From positions 64,501 to 128,500 of the forward strand of contig JAWZYV010012512.1 in the NCBI GenBank assembly GCA_038373885.1: 64,000 nucleotides of DNA, read 5' to 3'. The position numbers and the translations under genes were made by a program. Every line of letters begins with the position of its first letter. The first letter of the stretch is position 1. Below, piece by piece: positions 1 to 11,556 of the stretch. The notes under the pieces are model-generated. The model made no database searches. It was not told the origin of the DNA and was given only the letters and a program-made list of their open reading frames with translations. Source of the stretch: Cheiracanthium punctorium. Taxonomy: Eukaryota > Arthropoda > Arachnida > Araneae > Cheiracanthiidae.

Positions 1-744
1 ACACATAAAAAGAATATTTTAACTGTTTGCATTTTGGGTCATTCCATGTTAAATCAACACACTGATTCAGACTTGATGTCTCAGATTTTCATAATTTTTG
101 GTATTCAGTAATATATCATTGACTTATGAAAAAATACCAAATTTCAGTTATGTAGCACAATTATTTTTGAAGTTATTAATTTTTAAAGATTTAAATTTTT
201 ATGAAAAACATCATATTTTGGCACCTTTAAATGCCTATAGGCTGGCAACCAGTGATGGTATAAAGCTGAGAGTGGTTTATTTTAAAGCTGTTGAATAGGG
301 CTTTAATATGATATGCCACAAGATAGGGGTTACATTTTAAAATTAAATTTTAAAATCATCCAAGGCATCCAAGATTTTTTTTTTAATCTTTTTTTTCACT
401 CTCATGATTTTTCTCATGCTTTCAGAGCTCACTTTCCCAATTTATTTTTATCATAGAGGTATTAAAATTTAATTAGTTTCAGCAATACTTCAATAATTAG
501 CAGTAGTTGTCAATAGCATATATACAGGCTCCTATTTCGGGGGAGGGGGCGATTTGGTATACTTTAAACTTTATTGTTCTAAAGTTGAAAGAAATGTTTC
601 AAAATAGCTGCATTTTAATAATTGTTTTACAGTTTTGGAGGTGGCCCCCCTCAAATGCTCCCCTGGTAGTTGTTTATTAGAGAAATAGTTTTCTCTAATT
701 AGGAGAAAACTATATATTATTGGGGAACTATATATTACTTCTAT
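1..744. other. Non-coding, no gene recognised
   Basis: I see no supported gene here. Around 37-47 the string GGGTCATTCCA resembles the terminus of the large foldback element at 52251-54525, so this may be the edge of a related repeat. A G-rich/C-rich pair near 536-660 looks like a small terminal-inverted-repeat remnant. A short palindrome at 686-712 (TAGTTTTCTC against GAGAAAACTA) lies just before the rearranged Copia-2 sequence. Confidence 0.4.
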
Positions 745-1236
745 CGCATATTACTTCTAGGAGTCATGTGATTGTTACATCCAGAGTCCAAATACCAGTC
801 TGTTGGTTGCTTTTCATCATTTTCAGTAGATGTAAATAAACTACAAGCTTTATTATGTGGTTTGTTCTTGTATTTAACCGTATTTCTTCTTGGTTTTAAC
901 CATGATGAGCTAAAATGGCCAAATTCATTACAATTATAACAACGAGCTTTGCGACTGTCTTTATGCTTACGTTTTTGTGAAAATTTGTTCGCTGACTTCC
1001 CATAAAAAGCATTATCAGAGGATGTTAATGTTGAACACATGTCCTTAATGTTTTCTTGTAATAGCAAATTTTTCACAAATTCGATTGTTATCGTCTGATT
1101 GGATCCCTGTATTCCAAGAATTAGCGGGCGAAATTTTTCTGGCAACCCTCCTAAAATAATACCACCAACAGTCTCATTTTCAAGCGGCTTTCCAATGTTT
1201 TCTAATTGCTCTGCGATAGAAGTAATATGATCTATA
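745..1236 (-). pseudogene. Inverted gag/protease segment of Copia-2 copy A
   Basis: Read on the minus strand, this segment matches the Copia-2 gag region of copy B (about 11978-12460) nearly base for base. It covers the end of the UBN2-type gag domain, the CX2CX4HX4C zinc knuckle (CYNCNEFGHFSSS; the last Cys is changed to Trp here) and the protease active-site region (DSGCNNHM). It is inverted relative to the plus-strand continuation of the same element from about 1237, and the shared stretch (minus to 1375-equivalent, and plus 1237-1375) forms an inverted duplication. Its outer edge, near 745-757, shares the microhomology ACTTCTA with the flanking copy fragment. It is non-functional: a rearranged 5' end of a retrotransposon. 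Confidence 0.85.
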
Positions 1237-1375
1237 TATTAGAAAACATTGGAAAGCCGCTTGAAAATGAGACTGTTGGTGGTATTATTTTAGGAGGGTT
1301 GCCAGAAAAATTTCGCCCGCTAATTCTTGGAATACAGGGATCCAATCAGACGATAACAATCGAATTTGTGAAAAA
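1237..1375 (+). pseudogene. Copia-2 copy A gag, part upstream of the Copia-1 insertion
   Basis: This plus-strand gag sequence matches copy B from about 12010 to 12147. Its reading runs into GTG AAA AA at 1375, where the Copia-1 5' LTR begins. After the Copia-1 element the same codons resume at 7871 (TTG CTA TTA), so the pre-insertion reading was an uninterrupted KNLLLQ. The chimeric open frame that continues into the LTR to about 1412 is an accident of the insertion and not a gene. Confidence 0.9.
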
Positions 1376-2293
1376 TGTTGGATGTTTCATGTATTTTAAA
1401 TGTGTCTTTTAAAATAAACTTAACTCTGCTTAAACTAAATATTAAATCGTAATTATTAAATTTCATAAGCATTTTAAAAATAGTTCCGTTTTTGTAAAAA
1501 TTAAACTTTTCCCTTCTCCTAAAACTACTTAAAAAGTATAATAGCTTTAGTTTTAAAATATAACTCAAAATACTCAGCTTAATTTTAATTGTATAACCTG
1601 GAAACATCCCGGTTTCTTCCTCTCTCCCTAAATGCGTACTTGCATGGTATTGTTTACAAAATGACTGGATGTGTCGCGTAAAACTCAAAGTTGAGGTGTT
1701 CCTCGTTTGCCTGTAATTTGGCATTCAGTAGTTTTTTTTTGCTCGTTCGCACTTGCAAACGATTACGATATTTTGCGTATGCAAATTTTGCTTGAGCTAG
1801 AATTAAATGTCCGTCAACATATGCAAATCTTTTGACGCATTTTGCGTGTCGCGTTTTGATTGGCTGCTAGGTATGTAGCTTAGTATATAAGCTCGGGAAG
1901 TTTCGTATCTCCTCACTTCTTCTTGTTTTTCAGTTCAGATCGGGACGGTCTGTGACTAGCAGCTCTCCTGCAAGGGTTTGTAGGTGTTATGGCAAGTTGC
2001 CATGGTTAATTGTTAAGTATCAAATTTTTTCCCTAAAGGCAAGGGGTCTTAAAAATTAAAATGAATTATATTATGAATTAATTAAAATTAAAATAAATTA
2101 AAATGAATTAATTGAATCTGAAGTTATCTTTGGCTAACCTTTTGGCATCCAGCTCATTTAGTTACAAGTATAACACATATTTTGTAAGTGTAATTTGGAA
2201 ATGTTGTATTTTCAGGCAAATGTTTAGAAAAATAAAGTAAATGTTTTTATCAAATCTTGTCTTTGATTCGGTTGAACAGACAGCAACCCTTCA
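1376..2293 (+). repeat. Copia-1 5' LTR
   Basis: This 918-bp LTR begins TGTTGGATGTTTC and ends ACCCTTCA. It carries a TATA-like TATATAA at 1884-1890 and AATAAA at 2231-2236, giving the usual U3-R-U5 layout. It is nearly identical to 6936-7865. Differences include a shorter T run near 1731, a 6-nt shorter AATTAAAA repeat near 2100, and scattered single substitutions. Open frames on its minus strand (such as 1320-1724) recur in both LTRs and are not genes. Confidence 0.95.
1884..1890 (+). promoter_or_regulatory. TATA box of the Copia-1 5' LTR
   Basis: TATATAA lies about 400 bp before the LTR end and is followed by a pyrimidine-rich stretch (CTCCTCACTTCTTCTTG). It is duplicated at 7448-7454 in the 3' LTR. 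This is the expected place for the retrotransposon's RNA polymerase II promoter. The start site itself is inferred. Confidence 0.6.
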
Positions 2294-2296
2294 AAA

Positions 2297-2308
2297 TGGT
2301 AGCAGAGC
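2297..2308 (+). other. Copia-1 primer-binding site (tRNA-iMet 3' end)
   Basis: TGGTAGCAGAGC follows the 5' LTR after three A residues. It is complementary to the 3' end (with CCA) of insect-type initiator methionine tRNA. This is the classical 3'-end priming mode and differs from Copia-2 in the same window. Confidence 0.75.
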
Positions 2309-2776
2309 GTGGTTTACCACCTCTGTTGCTTCTGTTCGGCTGAATTAACGATGAGATTGGAATTAGTTATAAAAACTTAAATGCAAATTTTGAAAATCGC
2401 TCTTTTGAAACTTGGAAATTTCATTATCGCCTTAGCCTTGATCGATCTTTCTAGATTTTAAAAGTTTAACTTATGGGGATTGTGAAGGATCGTCTATTTT
2501 CTAAATGTTTGAAGATAATGGGGGTTATATTATAAAATTTTTGAAATTTAAAAGAAAAAAAAATTTCCCTTTTGAAACCCTTAAATCAATTATAGCTGTA
2601 GTTCTAATTGAGTTTACGGATTTCAAAGGTTTCATTCGGCTAGAAACCTTTTGTTAGGTAAAGCCAAACTTTTTACTACTAAGTAATCTTTTTGACACTA
2701 TTTGTCACTTTTTGACTATAAAAGTCTGACTCTTGGCAGGCCCTTAAAGTTTAAGAAAAAAAACAAAATTTTAAAC

Positions 2777-3674
2777 ATGGCTGGAATTCCGTTGGTAGGT
2801 TCAGTCTTTTCCTTTCCAAAATTAAATGGGGAAAATTATCGGCAGTGGTCATATAGCATGGAGATGCTGCTATGTCATGAGGGCCTATATGGGTTTATTG
2901 ACGGGACTGAAGTTTCACCCGTTATCTCTCCAGCTACGACTAAGGATGAACCTGGAATTCCTAAAGTCGAGGACCCGCAGTTGCTACCCTTCCTCAGAAG
3001 AAAGCAAAAGGCAGTGTCTACGATAGCCATGGGGATTGAACCTGCACAACAAAGTCTAATCATGGGGTTGTCCGATCCCAAACAAATGTGGGACGCCCTT
3101 AAGCAAGCTTTTGAGCCGGCTAGTCGAGCAAGGATTGCTCACCTGCGTGCAGAATTTACGCGTGTGAAGTATGAAACCGGCGAATCCATGGCTGTTTATT
3201 TGGGACGATTGACTCAAGCTACAGATCGTTTAACGGCTGTTGGTAAAAGAATCGACGATGATGAGGTGGCATACCAGATGCTGATGAACCTCCCCCCGGA
3301 ATATAATAACGTGTGTCAACAACTTTATATGTTAAATGATAAAGACTTTACCTCGACTAAAGTTCGCGAACAACTACTGGTGGAATACGATCGTCTCAAG
3401 TATTTAAAGATGACTCCTGAAGAAATGGTATTAGATCCCCCCAAGAGCCAGTGTGATGCTGTCAAGAAAAAGTAAGCCTAAATTACAGAGCCAGACGTCG
3501 AGACCAAACCGACAGATAAAAGAAACCCGGAAATGTTTTAAGTGTGGACAGATAGGTCATATTTCACCAAATTGCGGGAATCGGAAGAAAGGTAAAGGGA
3601 AAAATTGCTCGTTTGCTGAAATTTCTGACGAAGCGACAAATTTTTTAAGTCACTCCACCAAAATTTTGAAGTGA
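2777..3674 (+). pseudogene. Copia-1 gag (frameshifted)
   Basis: Gag-type capsid/nucleocapsid protein of Copia-1. The first ATG that fits is at 2777 (MAGIPLVG); the frame is open from 2702, but that start would be a TTG. The N-terminal part carries the gag-like domain (FPKLNGENYRQW near residue 15, then an UBN2-type helical region). The frame ends at a stop at 3473-3475 after CDAVKKK. The zinc knuckle CFKCGQIGHISPNC lies downstream in the +1 frame (3453-3671), so about one extra base, probably in the A run near 3468-3472, separates it from the capsid. The second frame ends in TGA at 3672-3674, immediately before the protease. Copia elements normally encode one gag-pol polyprotein, so these look like mutations. 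Confidence 0.85.
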
Positions 3675-6600
3675 ATAGTAGACTCCGGATCATCAAACCA
3701 TTTTCTTTCTGAAAAGTTTTTGTTGACTAATTTCACCGAGTGTGATATGAAAATACGTGGAATTGGAAATGCCGAAGTAAAAGCAAAAGGTTTTGGTTCT
3801 GTTACCCTGCATCTGACTGTTAAGGGCAAGACTAAATCGTTGGAACTGTCCAAAGTTTTCTGGGGTCCTTCGTTGAAAAAGAACCTGATATCTGTCAGCC
3901 AAATTGACAAGCTTGGCCACAGCGTAAGTTTTCAGAAATCTCAATGCTCCATATCTGACCCGGATGGACACGTCATAGCTGTTGCTCCATTAATAGGAAG
4001 CCTGTATGTCCTGGAATCCAATGTGGAGCCTGAGAATTCAGCTGCCAGTGCACACGTCATCACAGAGAAGCCTCTGAAGATACGGAACCATATGATAATG
4101 TGGCAAAAGAGATTAGGACATCAAAACGTCAAAGCTTTAAAATTGATGAAGACGAAGAATCTGGTGTATGGGCTTGAAAAGCTCAGTGGTGATCTTCAGC
4201 AGTGCGAGCCATGTGTGCAGGCTAAATTGACAAGAGCAAGTTTCAAAACTGTGAAGAAGCGTCAATCTAAAAATCCTTTGGATTTGCTACATTTGGATGC
4301 TTGGGACAGCACAGTCGGCCCTTCATATGGTAATGCAAGATACCTTCTCACAGTGGTAGATGACTACTCGAGATATGCTTGGGTATTTCCACTTAGGAAG
4401 AAAAGTGACTGTTTTGAGACCTTTAAAAAATTTAAAGTTCGAATTGAAAGACAGATGGAAAGACAGATCAAGCAGGTACGATCTGATCGGGGCATGGAGT
4501 TTTGTTCCAAAGAATTTGACACGTTCCTGCAGGAGAATGGTATTCTGGCACAGCGTACTAACCCATACTCACCGGAAATGAGCGGCGTTGCAGAACACCT
4601 CAACCGAACCATGGCAGAGGGTGTTAGAGCCATAAGAATAGACGCGGAACTTCCGACAGGTTTGTGGGCTGAACTTGCCCAAACCTTCATCTACCTGTAT
4701 AACAGATTTCCTCATCGAAGCATAGGTAACCAGGTCCCCTATACCTTATTTTTCAAGAGAAAGTGTTCTGTCAGACATCTCAAGGTAATAGGAAGTTTAG
4801 CTTACGTATACATCAATAAAAGTAAAAGGGATAAACTGGATCCCAAAGCAGAGACTGGTGTACTGATCGGGTATGCACGCTACACCAAAGGATATCGCAT
4901 CTGGATGCCTGCCCTGCCGAAGTCTGTGTGCATCGAAGAAACAAAACACGTGAAGTTCAACGAGTTAATCAAAGGCTATCGTCGAACGAACCTGGTGGTA
5001 AGTCCCTCTTTACCTTATGTTGTTCAAAAGGAAGATGTAGAAGAGAGCACTGGGAATCAACGTCAGCATTGCCGCAACATATCCTGGAAACGTGAAGAGC
5101 ACAGACGGAGGTCTGGAAAGACCAAAGGTCGATATGATATCTATTATTTTGCACCTGGTTATCCCAAAAGGCTCAGAAGCCTGGCAGATGTTCGCGAGAA
5201 CTGCGAAAAGAACGACATAATTTTTGATGCAAATTTCTTCAATTTTAAGCACATTCCTGAATCTGAAGTTACCCCCGAAGATGACAACCTCCCTGATGAA
5301 CCAGCTAGAGCGGACGATTCCGAGACTGATCAAGAAGAGTTCTGGGATGCTGAGACATTCCATGCTGTCATCGACGAGCCTTCATCCTATGAGGAAGCCC
5401 TCCAGTCGCCAGCAGCCGCCCAATGGAGCAGAGCCATGGCCGACGAGTTGACTACCTTGAGGACTCGTGATGTATACAGCATTGTCCCTCGTCCCTCGGA
5501 CAGAAAGGTAATCTGCTGTCGCTGGGTTTATAAGTTGAAAAAGGACCATAGAAATTTTTGTAAATTTAAAGCGCGCTTAGTAGCGCAAGGTTTCAAGCAA
5601 AAAGCTGGTATTGACTACCATGATGTTTTTTCACCTGTGGTGCATTTTGAATTGATTTATTTTTTCATAACACTTTTGGTTATCTCCATGAAACGGGTTC
5701 ATAAGCATATTGATGTTAAATGTGCATATCTTTATGGTGAGCTAAATGAAGAAACTTTCATGGAGATACCCAAAAATTTTGAATGTCCTGTAGATGTTAA
5801 TTCAGAGTCTCATGTATTAAAATTAAAAAAGGCCTTATATGGCTTGCATCAAGCCGGCAGACAGTGGCATTCAGAATTGGAATCCACTTTAAAAACTTTA
5901 GGATTTTCTAACTTTTTAAACACAAATTGTGTGTATTTTCTAAATTTTAAAACTATCATTTTGGTCTATGTTGATGATTTAATAGTTTTTTCAAAGTCTG
6001 ATTCTGAGATGGCTAAAGTAGTAAATCTGTTAAAAGCACATTTTGAAATTAATAATTTAGGTCCAATTAGGAAAGTCCTTGGTTTTGAATTTTCATATTT
6101 TAACAATAAATGGAAGCTACATCAAAAATCTTATATTGAACGCTTAAAAGAAAAATTTAGAGATATCCATTTTGTAAAAACTAAATTGCCAATACCTCAA
6201 GGTCAAGTTATTAAACATAATGAAGGTGAACCATCTATTGAAGGAAAATTTCCTTATCGAAACCTGATCGGATCATTGCTTTTTCTCGCAACCCGATCAA
6301 GACCAGACATTCTTTTTTTAGTTACCTTGTTAGCGCAGTATAATTCCCATCCAACATTAGCTCATTGGAAACTCTTATGTCAAGTATTGAACTATGTTAT
6401 TTCAACTAGAGATTACTGTATTTCAATGACTTTAGACACCTCGAAACATTTAAGCGCATTTGCTGATGCTTCGTGGGCCTCTGACCGCGATGACAGACGG
6501 TCATTTTCGGGTTACATAATGTTCTTTAAAAATATCCCTATCTGTTGGAAAACCCGAAAGCAGAAGTGTGTCGCATTATCGACAATGGAGGCTGAATACA

Positions 6601-6917
6601 TAGCCATTTCAGAAACGGCAAAAGAACTTATTTGGTTACAAAATATTTATGAAGAAAGCAGTAAAATATTGAAATTAGATTTTGAAAAACCCTTAATGTT
6701 TTCTGACTCTGAAAGTGCAATCTACTACACTAAAAATAACATAGAAAACTCTAGGAATAAACATATAAGTATTAGATATCATTTTGTGAAGAACTTTCTT
6801 TTAGATGGACTTTTTAAACTTTTAAAAGTTCCAGGTAAATGGAATGGGGCTGATCTACTGACAAAAACTGTCAGTAATGATACATTGGTTAAATATTGTA
6901 ACCACATTTTTGGATAG
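3675..6917 (+). pseudogene. Copia-1 pol: protease, integrase, RT, RNase H
   Basis: After the TGA the frame is open for about 1080 codons. In order: the aspartic protease site IVDSGSSNHF (codons from 3675); the HHCC-type pre-integrase zinc region (WQKRLGHQN ... CEPCVQAK); the DDE integrase core (LDAWD, VRSDRGMEF, SPEMSGVAEH); the reverse transcriptase with ARLVAQGFKQKAGIDY, ALYGLHQAGRQW and the catalytic YVDDLIVF; and RNase H with ADASW, STMEAEYIAI and SDSESAI. The stop is at 6915-6917. The TGA at 3672 sits exactly where copia proteins usually have Trp before [IV]-[VL]-DSG, so it is probably TGG changed to TGA. The rest shows no internal lesion and could have been active recently. Confidence 0.92.
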
Positions 6918-6935
6918 AGGAAGAAAGGGGGACAT
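6918..6935 (+). other. Copia-1 polypurine tract
   Basis: A purine run (AGGAAGAAAGGGGGA followed by CAT) sits directly before the 3' LTR. This is where plus-strand DNA synthesis is primed in LTR retrotransposons. Confidence 0.75.
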
Positions 6936-7865
6936 TGTTGGATGTTTCATGTATTTTAAATGTGTCTTTTAAAATAAACTTAACTCTGCTTAAACTAAAT
7001 ATTAAATCGTAATTATTAAATTTCATAAGAATTTTAAAAATAGTTCCGTTTTCGTAAAAATTAAACTTTTCCCTTCTCCTAAAACTACTTAAAAAGTATA
7101 ATAGCTTTAGTTTTAAAATATAACTCAAAATACTCAGCTTAATTTTAATTGTATAACCTGGAAACATCCCGGTTTCTTCCTCTCTCCCTAAATGCGTACT
7201 TGCATGGTATTGTTTACAAAATGACTGGATGTGTCGCGTAAAACTCAAAGTTGAGGTGTTCCTCGTTTGCCTGTAATTTGGCATTCAGTAGTTTTTTTTT
7301 TTTTGCTCGTTCGCAATTGCGAACGATTACAATATTTTGCGTATGCAAATTTTGCTTGAGCTAGAATTAAATGTCCGTCAACATATGCAAATCTTTTGAC
7401 GCATTTTGCGTGTCGCGTTTTGATTGGCTGCTAGGTATGTAGCTTAGTATATAAGCTCGGGAAGTTTCGTATCTCCTCACTTCTTCTTGTTTTTCAGTTC
7501 AGATCGGGACGGTCAGTGACTAGCAGCTCTCCTGCAAGGGTTTGGTAGGTGTTAAGGCAAGTTGCCATGGTTAATTGTTAAGTATCAAATTTTTTCCCTA
7601 AAGGCAAGGGGTCTTAAAAATTAAAATGAATTATATTATGAATTAATTAAAATTAAAATAAATTAAAAATTAAAATGAATTAATTGAATCTGAAGTTACC
7701 TTTGGCTAACCTTTTGGCATCCAGCTCATTTAGTTACAAGTATAACACATATTCTGTAAGTGTAATTTGGAAATGTTGTATTTTCAGGCAAATGTTTAGA
7801 AAAATAAAGTAAATGTTTTTATCAAATCTTGTCTTTGATTCGGTTGAACAGACAGCAACCCTTCA
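6936..7865 (+). repeat. Copia-1 3' LTR
   Basis: A 930-bp LTR that pairs with 1376-2293. It has TATATAA at 7448-7454 and AATAAA at 7803-7808, the latter supplying the polyadenylation signal of the element's transcript. It is followed by the AAAAA target duplication (7866-7870) and the resumed Copia-2 gag. Confidence 0.95.
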
Positions 7866-7870
7866 AAAAA

Positions 7871-10800
7871 TTTGCTATTACAAGAAAACATTAAGGACAT
7901 GTGTTCAACATTAACATCCTCTGATAATGCTTTTTATGGGAAGTCAGCGAACGAATTTTCACAAAAACGTAAGCATAAAGACAGTCGCAAAGCTCGTTGT
8001 TATAATTGTAATGAATTTGGCCATTTTAGCTCATCATGTTTAAAACCAAGAAGAAATACGGTTAAATACAAGAACAAACCACATAATAAAGCTTGTAGTT
8101 TATTTACATCTACTGAAAATGATGAAAAGCAACCAACAGACTGGTATTTGGACTCTGGATGTAACAATCACATGACTCCTAGAAGTGACTGGATAAAGAA
8201 CCTTAAACCTGAAGTTAATCGAAATATTGATGTTGCAAATAGTAATTCTGTTCCGGCAACTGGAATTGGTAATGTTGATATTCAGTTAGCGAATAAACAC
8301 ACTGTTAAGGCGAGTGATGTCATTCATGCTCCAGATTTGACGACAAATTTACTTTCTATATCTCAAATAGTGAAGAAAGGCAAATCAGTAGTGTTCGACA
8401 GACAAGGTTGCAAAATAACTGAGTCGGTAATTGAAATTCCTCGAAAGTTCATTTTTGCTACAGCTTCAGAAAATAATGGGTTGTACAAATTGGACACTTT
8501 GCAAGTTAAAGCGTCAGTGGCAACTTTGAATTCTCACGATGTCTGGCATCGCCGTTTAGCTCATTTAAATAGAAGAGATATGAAGCTATTGATTTCTAAA
8601 ATGTCTACAGGAATTTCTTGTGAAGCTGATCCAAAGGAGCCCTGTATCACGTGTGTTAAAGGCAAGCAGCACCGACAACCTTTTCCGCACGCATCGAAAA
8701 ATCGTTCTAAGTCTGTTCTAGAACTTGTACACTCAGACTTATGTGGTCCTATGTCAACTGTTTCCATTGGAGGATCAAGATATTTTCTTACGTTTACAGA
8801 CGATTTCTCCCGTAAGTCATTTGTTTATTTTCTAAAATCAAAGGATGAAGTTAAAGATAAATTCCTGGAATTTAAAGCTCTGGTTGAAAACCAAACAGGA
8901 AAGCGAATCAAAGCCCTTCGCACCGACAATGGTGGAGAATATGTGAATAAAGACCTTGAGCGACATCTGAAGTTATCTGGAATCAGACATGAAACGACAG
9001 TTCCCAGATCACCTGAACAAAACGGGGTCGCAGAACGACTGAATAGAACTCTTGTTGAAAAAGCTCATATGCTGCTTGACTCAGGTCTACCGAGAGAACA
9101 TTGGGCGGAAGCTGTTAACACAGCAAACTATCTGAAAAACAGGTCACCCACGAAAGCTATTAAATTTAAGACACCTGAAGAAGTCTGGACAAAAAGAAAG
9201 CCAGATCTTTCTCACCTGAAGATATTTGGATGCAAAGTAATGGTGCATATAGCAGACTCCCTTAGGAAGAAATGGGATGCTAAATCTGAAGAAGGAATAT
9301 TCATAGGGTATGCAGAAGGCAGTAAAGGCTATCGTATTTTCAAACCACTTACAAGAAAGGTAATTATTAGCCGAGATGTTATATTCCTTGAAAATGAAAT
9401 TATGAAGAATCTATCCCAACCACCCGAAGATGCTGGTGAAATTAAAGAAACTAACAAAGATGAAGTAGAAGAGAATGTCACGTCCGTAGATAAACATGAA
9501 GAAAAGGAAACTGTAACTGACGATGAAGCCAAAGAAGAAATGGAAGAATCTCACAGTACTCGATATCCCAAGAGAATTATCACTCCAAACAGTAAATATT
9601 TTAATGACGATTTCATAGTTTATCAAGCGAACCTTTTTGATGATCAAGATCCAGAAACGTACGAAGAAGCAATGGAAAGACCTGAAGCTGATAAATGGAA
9701 GAATAAACGCTCATCTTGCCAACAATTCTTGGACCTACTGTGACCTACCATCTGATAAGAAACCGATCAGATGTCGATGGATTTTCAAGACTAAATACAA
9801 AGCTAATGGAGAAGTAGAAAGATATAAAGCTCGCCTAGTTGATAAAGGATGCTCTCAAAAATATGGGATTGATTATGAAGAAACTTTTTCACCTACAATT
9901 TGCCAAAGTTCCATTCGTTACCTTTTATCTCTTGCAGTGAAACATGATCTGAAGCTTTTTCAAATGGATGTTGAAACAGCATTTCTCCATCCTGAGCTTG
10001 ATGAAGAAATTTATATGGAACTACCTGAAACGGAACACTTTCCAAATCGTTATTGCCGCTTAAATAAATCGATTTATGGTTTGAAGCAAGCCAGCAGAGT
10101 TTGGTATAAAAAGTTAAGTGATTGCCTACTCAAAATGGATTTACAAAGATCTAAAGTAGATCCTTGCATCTTCTTCAATATCAAAGGTAAGGAATATTTC
10201 ATAGTTGCTGTATATGTTGATGATTTACTAATTATTACGAACGATCAGAAACGTAAAGATAAACTATTTCAAAAGCTAAACAAACAATTTCCCGTAAAAA
10301 ATCTTGGTGAAGCTCATTACATTCTTGGCCTAAATATTGTTCAACAAAAAGATTCTATTGCTATTGATCAAATTAAATTTATTAAAGACATACTAAAACG
10401 TTTTGGCTTAGAAGATTGTAAAGGTACATCAACTCCTTTAACTTTCAAAATAATTTATCTAAAGATATGTGTCCAACATCAGAAGAAGAAAGAAAATTAA
10501 TGGAAAACGTCCCATATGGTGAGGCAATTGGTTCTTTACTTTATATTGCACAAGGTACTCGACCAGATATTGCTCACGCAGTTGGTTTGTTAAGCAAGTT
10601 TTGTAACAATCCAGGAAAGGCACATTGGATTGCAGTGAAAAGAATATTTAGATATTTAAAAGGCACATTAACAAAAAAGTTGCATTTTTACAAAAATGGA
10701 GATAGTTTATGTGGTTACTGTGATTCTGATTGGGCTAACAACAAAGATGACCGTCGTTCAACAACTAGATATGTTTTTATAAATGCAGGCGGAGCCATCA

Positions 10801-11168
10801 GTTGGAACTCAAAGCGACAAACAACAGTCGCATTGTCCACAACAGAAGCTGAGTATATGGCTATAAGTTCAGCCACACAAGAGCTGTTATGGCTTAAGCA
10901 ATTACAAGAAGAACTGGAAAATCTGCAAAATGAAACAGTCAAATTATACTGTGATAACAGAGGTGCCATATGCATTAGCAAAAATCCAATCAACTCTCGA
11001 CGTGTTAAATATGTTGACATCAGGCATCATTTTGTGAGAGAGAAAATTGAAGAAGGCTTGATGACAGTCAACTATGTAGAGTCAGAAAATAATTTAGCTG
11101 ATTGTTTAACCATAGCCACGTCAGCCGAACGTTTGTCTGGCATTTCTAAACTATTTGGACTTTTATAA
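7871..11168 (+). pseudogene. Copia-2 copy A gag-pol, downstream part
   Basis: This resumes copy A gag after the Copia-1 insertion. It shows the zinc knuckle CYNCNEFGHFSSSC, protease DSGCNNHM, pre-integrase zinc region (WHRRLAHLN ... CITCVKGK), integrase core (LVHSDLCGP, LRTDNGGEY, SPEQNGVAER), RT (RYKARLVDKGCSQKYGIDY, YGLKQASRVW, YVDDLLI) and RNase H (CDSDWA, STTEAEYMAI, CDNRGAI). Two frameshifts are visible by comparison with copy B: a 17-nt deletion near 9702 between short GAAGAT/GAAATA repeats, and a 1-nt deletion near 10444. The frame ends TAA at 11166-11168. Copies A and B are close to identical elsewhere, so this is a recently active family. Confidence 0.92.
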
Positions 11169-11179
11169 AGTGGGGATAT

Positions 11180-11424
11180 TGGGGATAATTATTAAAGTCA
11201 AATAGTGACTGTGATGTCACAAATAATAATCTTTCCCATTGTTAACCTTTTTATAGTATGGCAACATGCTGTTCCGTTGCCCCTAGTTACCCCTTTTTGT
11301 GTTTTACTTTTTCCAATGTTTTTCGTCGATGTTATATGTTGTGCTATGTTATGTTTCGTTAATAAATGTTCTAAATGTGTGAAAGCCATATAATTAATTC
11401 CTCTACCACTCGCACTCTGCCACA
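11180..11424 (+). repeat. Copia-2 LTR shared by tandem copies A and B
   Basis: A 245-bp LTR starting TGGGGATAATTATT and ending near CCACA. It contains AATAAA near 11358. It follows the copy A polypurine stretch (AAAGTGGGGATAT) and precedes the primer-binding site and gag of copy B, so it is the 3' LTR of A and the 5' LTR of B at once. It differs from 15469-15713 at only about two positions by eye. The exact 3' boundary is uncertain by up to three bases because both copies continue with ATA. Confidence 0.88.
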
Positions 11425-11426
11425 AT

Positions 11427-11443
11427 AGGTTATGGTGGCCCAG
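11427..11443 (+). other. Copia-2 primer-binding site (internal tRNA-iMet)
   Basis: AGGTTATGGTGGCCCAG follows the LTR. Apart from an extra TG it complements the anticodon-loop region of initiator tRNA (GGGCCCAUAACC). That is the priming site established for Drosophila copia, which uses a 5' tRNA half. Confidence 0.65.
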
Positions 11444-11556
11444 AAATAGCGTAGAGGATTGTGATAAAGGTATGAAATATAAAATTTTATTCGTATTCTA
11501 AGTTTAATTTTTCGTATTCGAACTGATTCTTCAAAAAGATTTAAAGTGCTTTCATT

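Larger units (their letters stand above)
1376..7865 (+). mobile_element. Copia-1: complete Ty1/copia LTR retrotransposon
   Basis: A 6.49 kb element with two LTRs (918 and 930 bp), both starting TG and ending CA. It has a tRNA primer-binding site, gag-pol in copia order (gag, protease, integrase, reverse transcriptase, RNase H), a polypurine tract, and a 5-bp target duplication AAAAA at 1371-1375 and 7866-7870. The host sequence is gag of an older Copia-2 copy, and the uninterrupted version of the target can be read in copy B near 12140-12160. By eye the LTRs differ by about ten substitutions and a few short indels, which suggests a recent insertion. Two lesions in gag-pol (a frameshift near 3470 and a TGA at 3672) make this copy defective as written. 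Confidence 0.95.

Noticed and set aside
1320..1724. 134-codon minus-strand open frame, repeated at 6889-7284
   Set aside because: It lies in the antisense strand of both Copia-1 LTRs and changes frame content with small LTR differences. It has no motif.
3453..3674. Programmed +1 frameshift or stop readthrough in Copia-1
   Set aside because: The shift is upstream of the zinc knuckle, inside gag, and the TGA sits at a conserved Trp position. Mutation is the simpler reading, so it is listed only as a finding to check.
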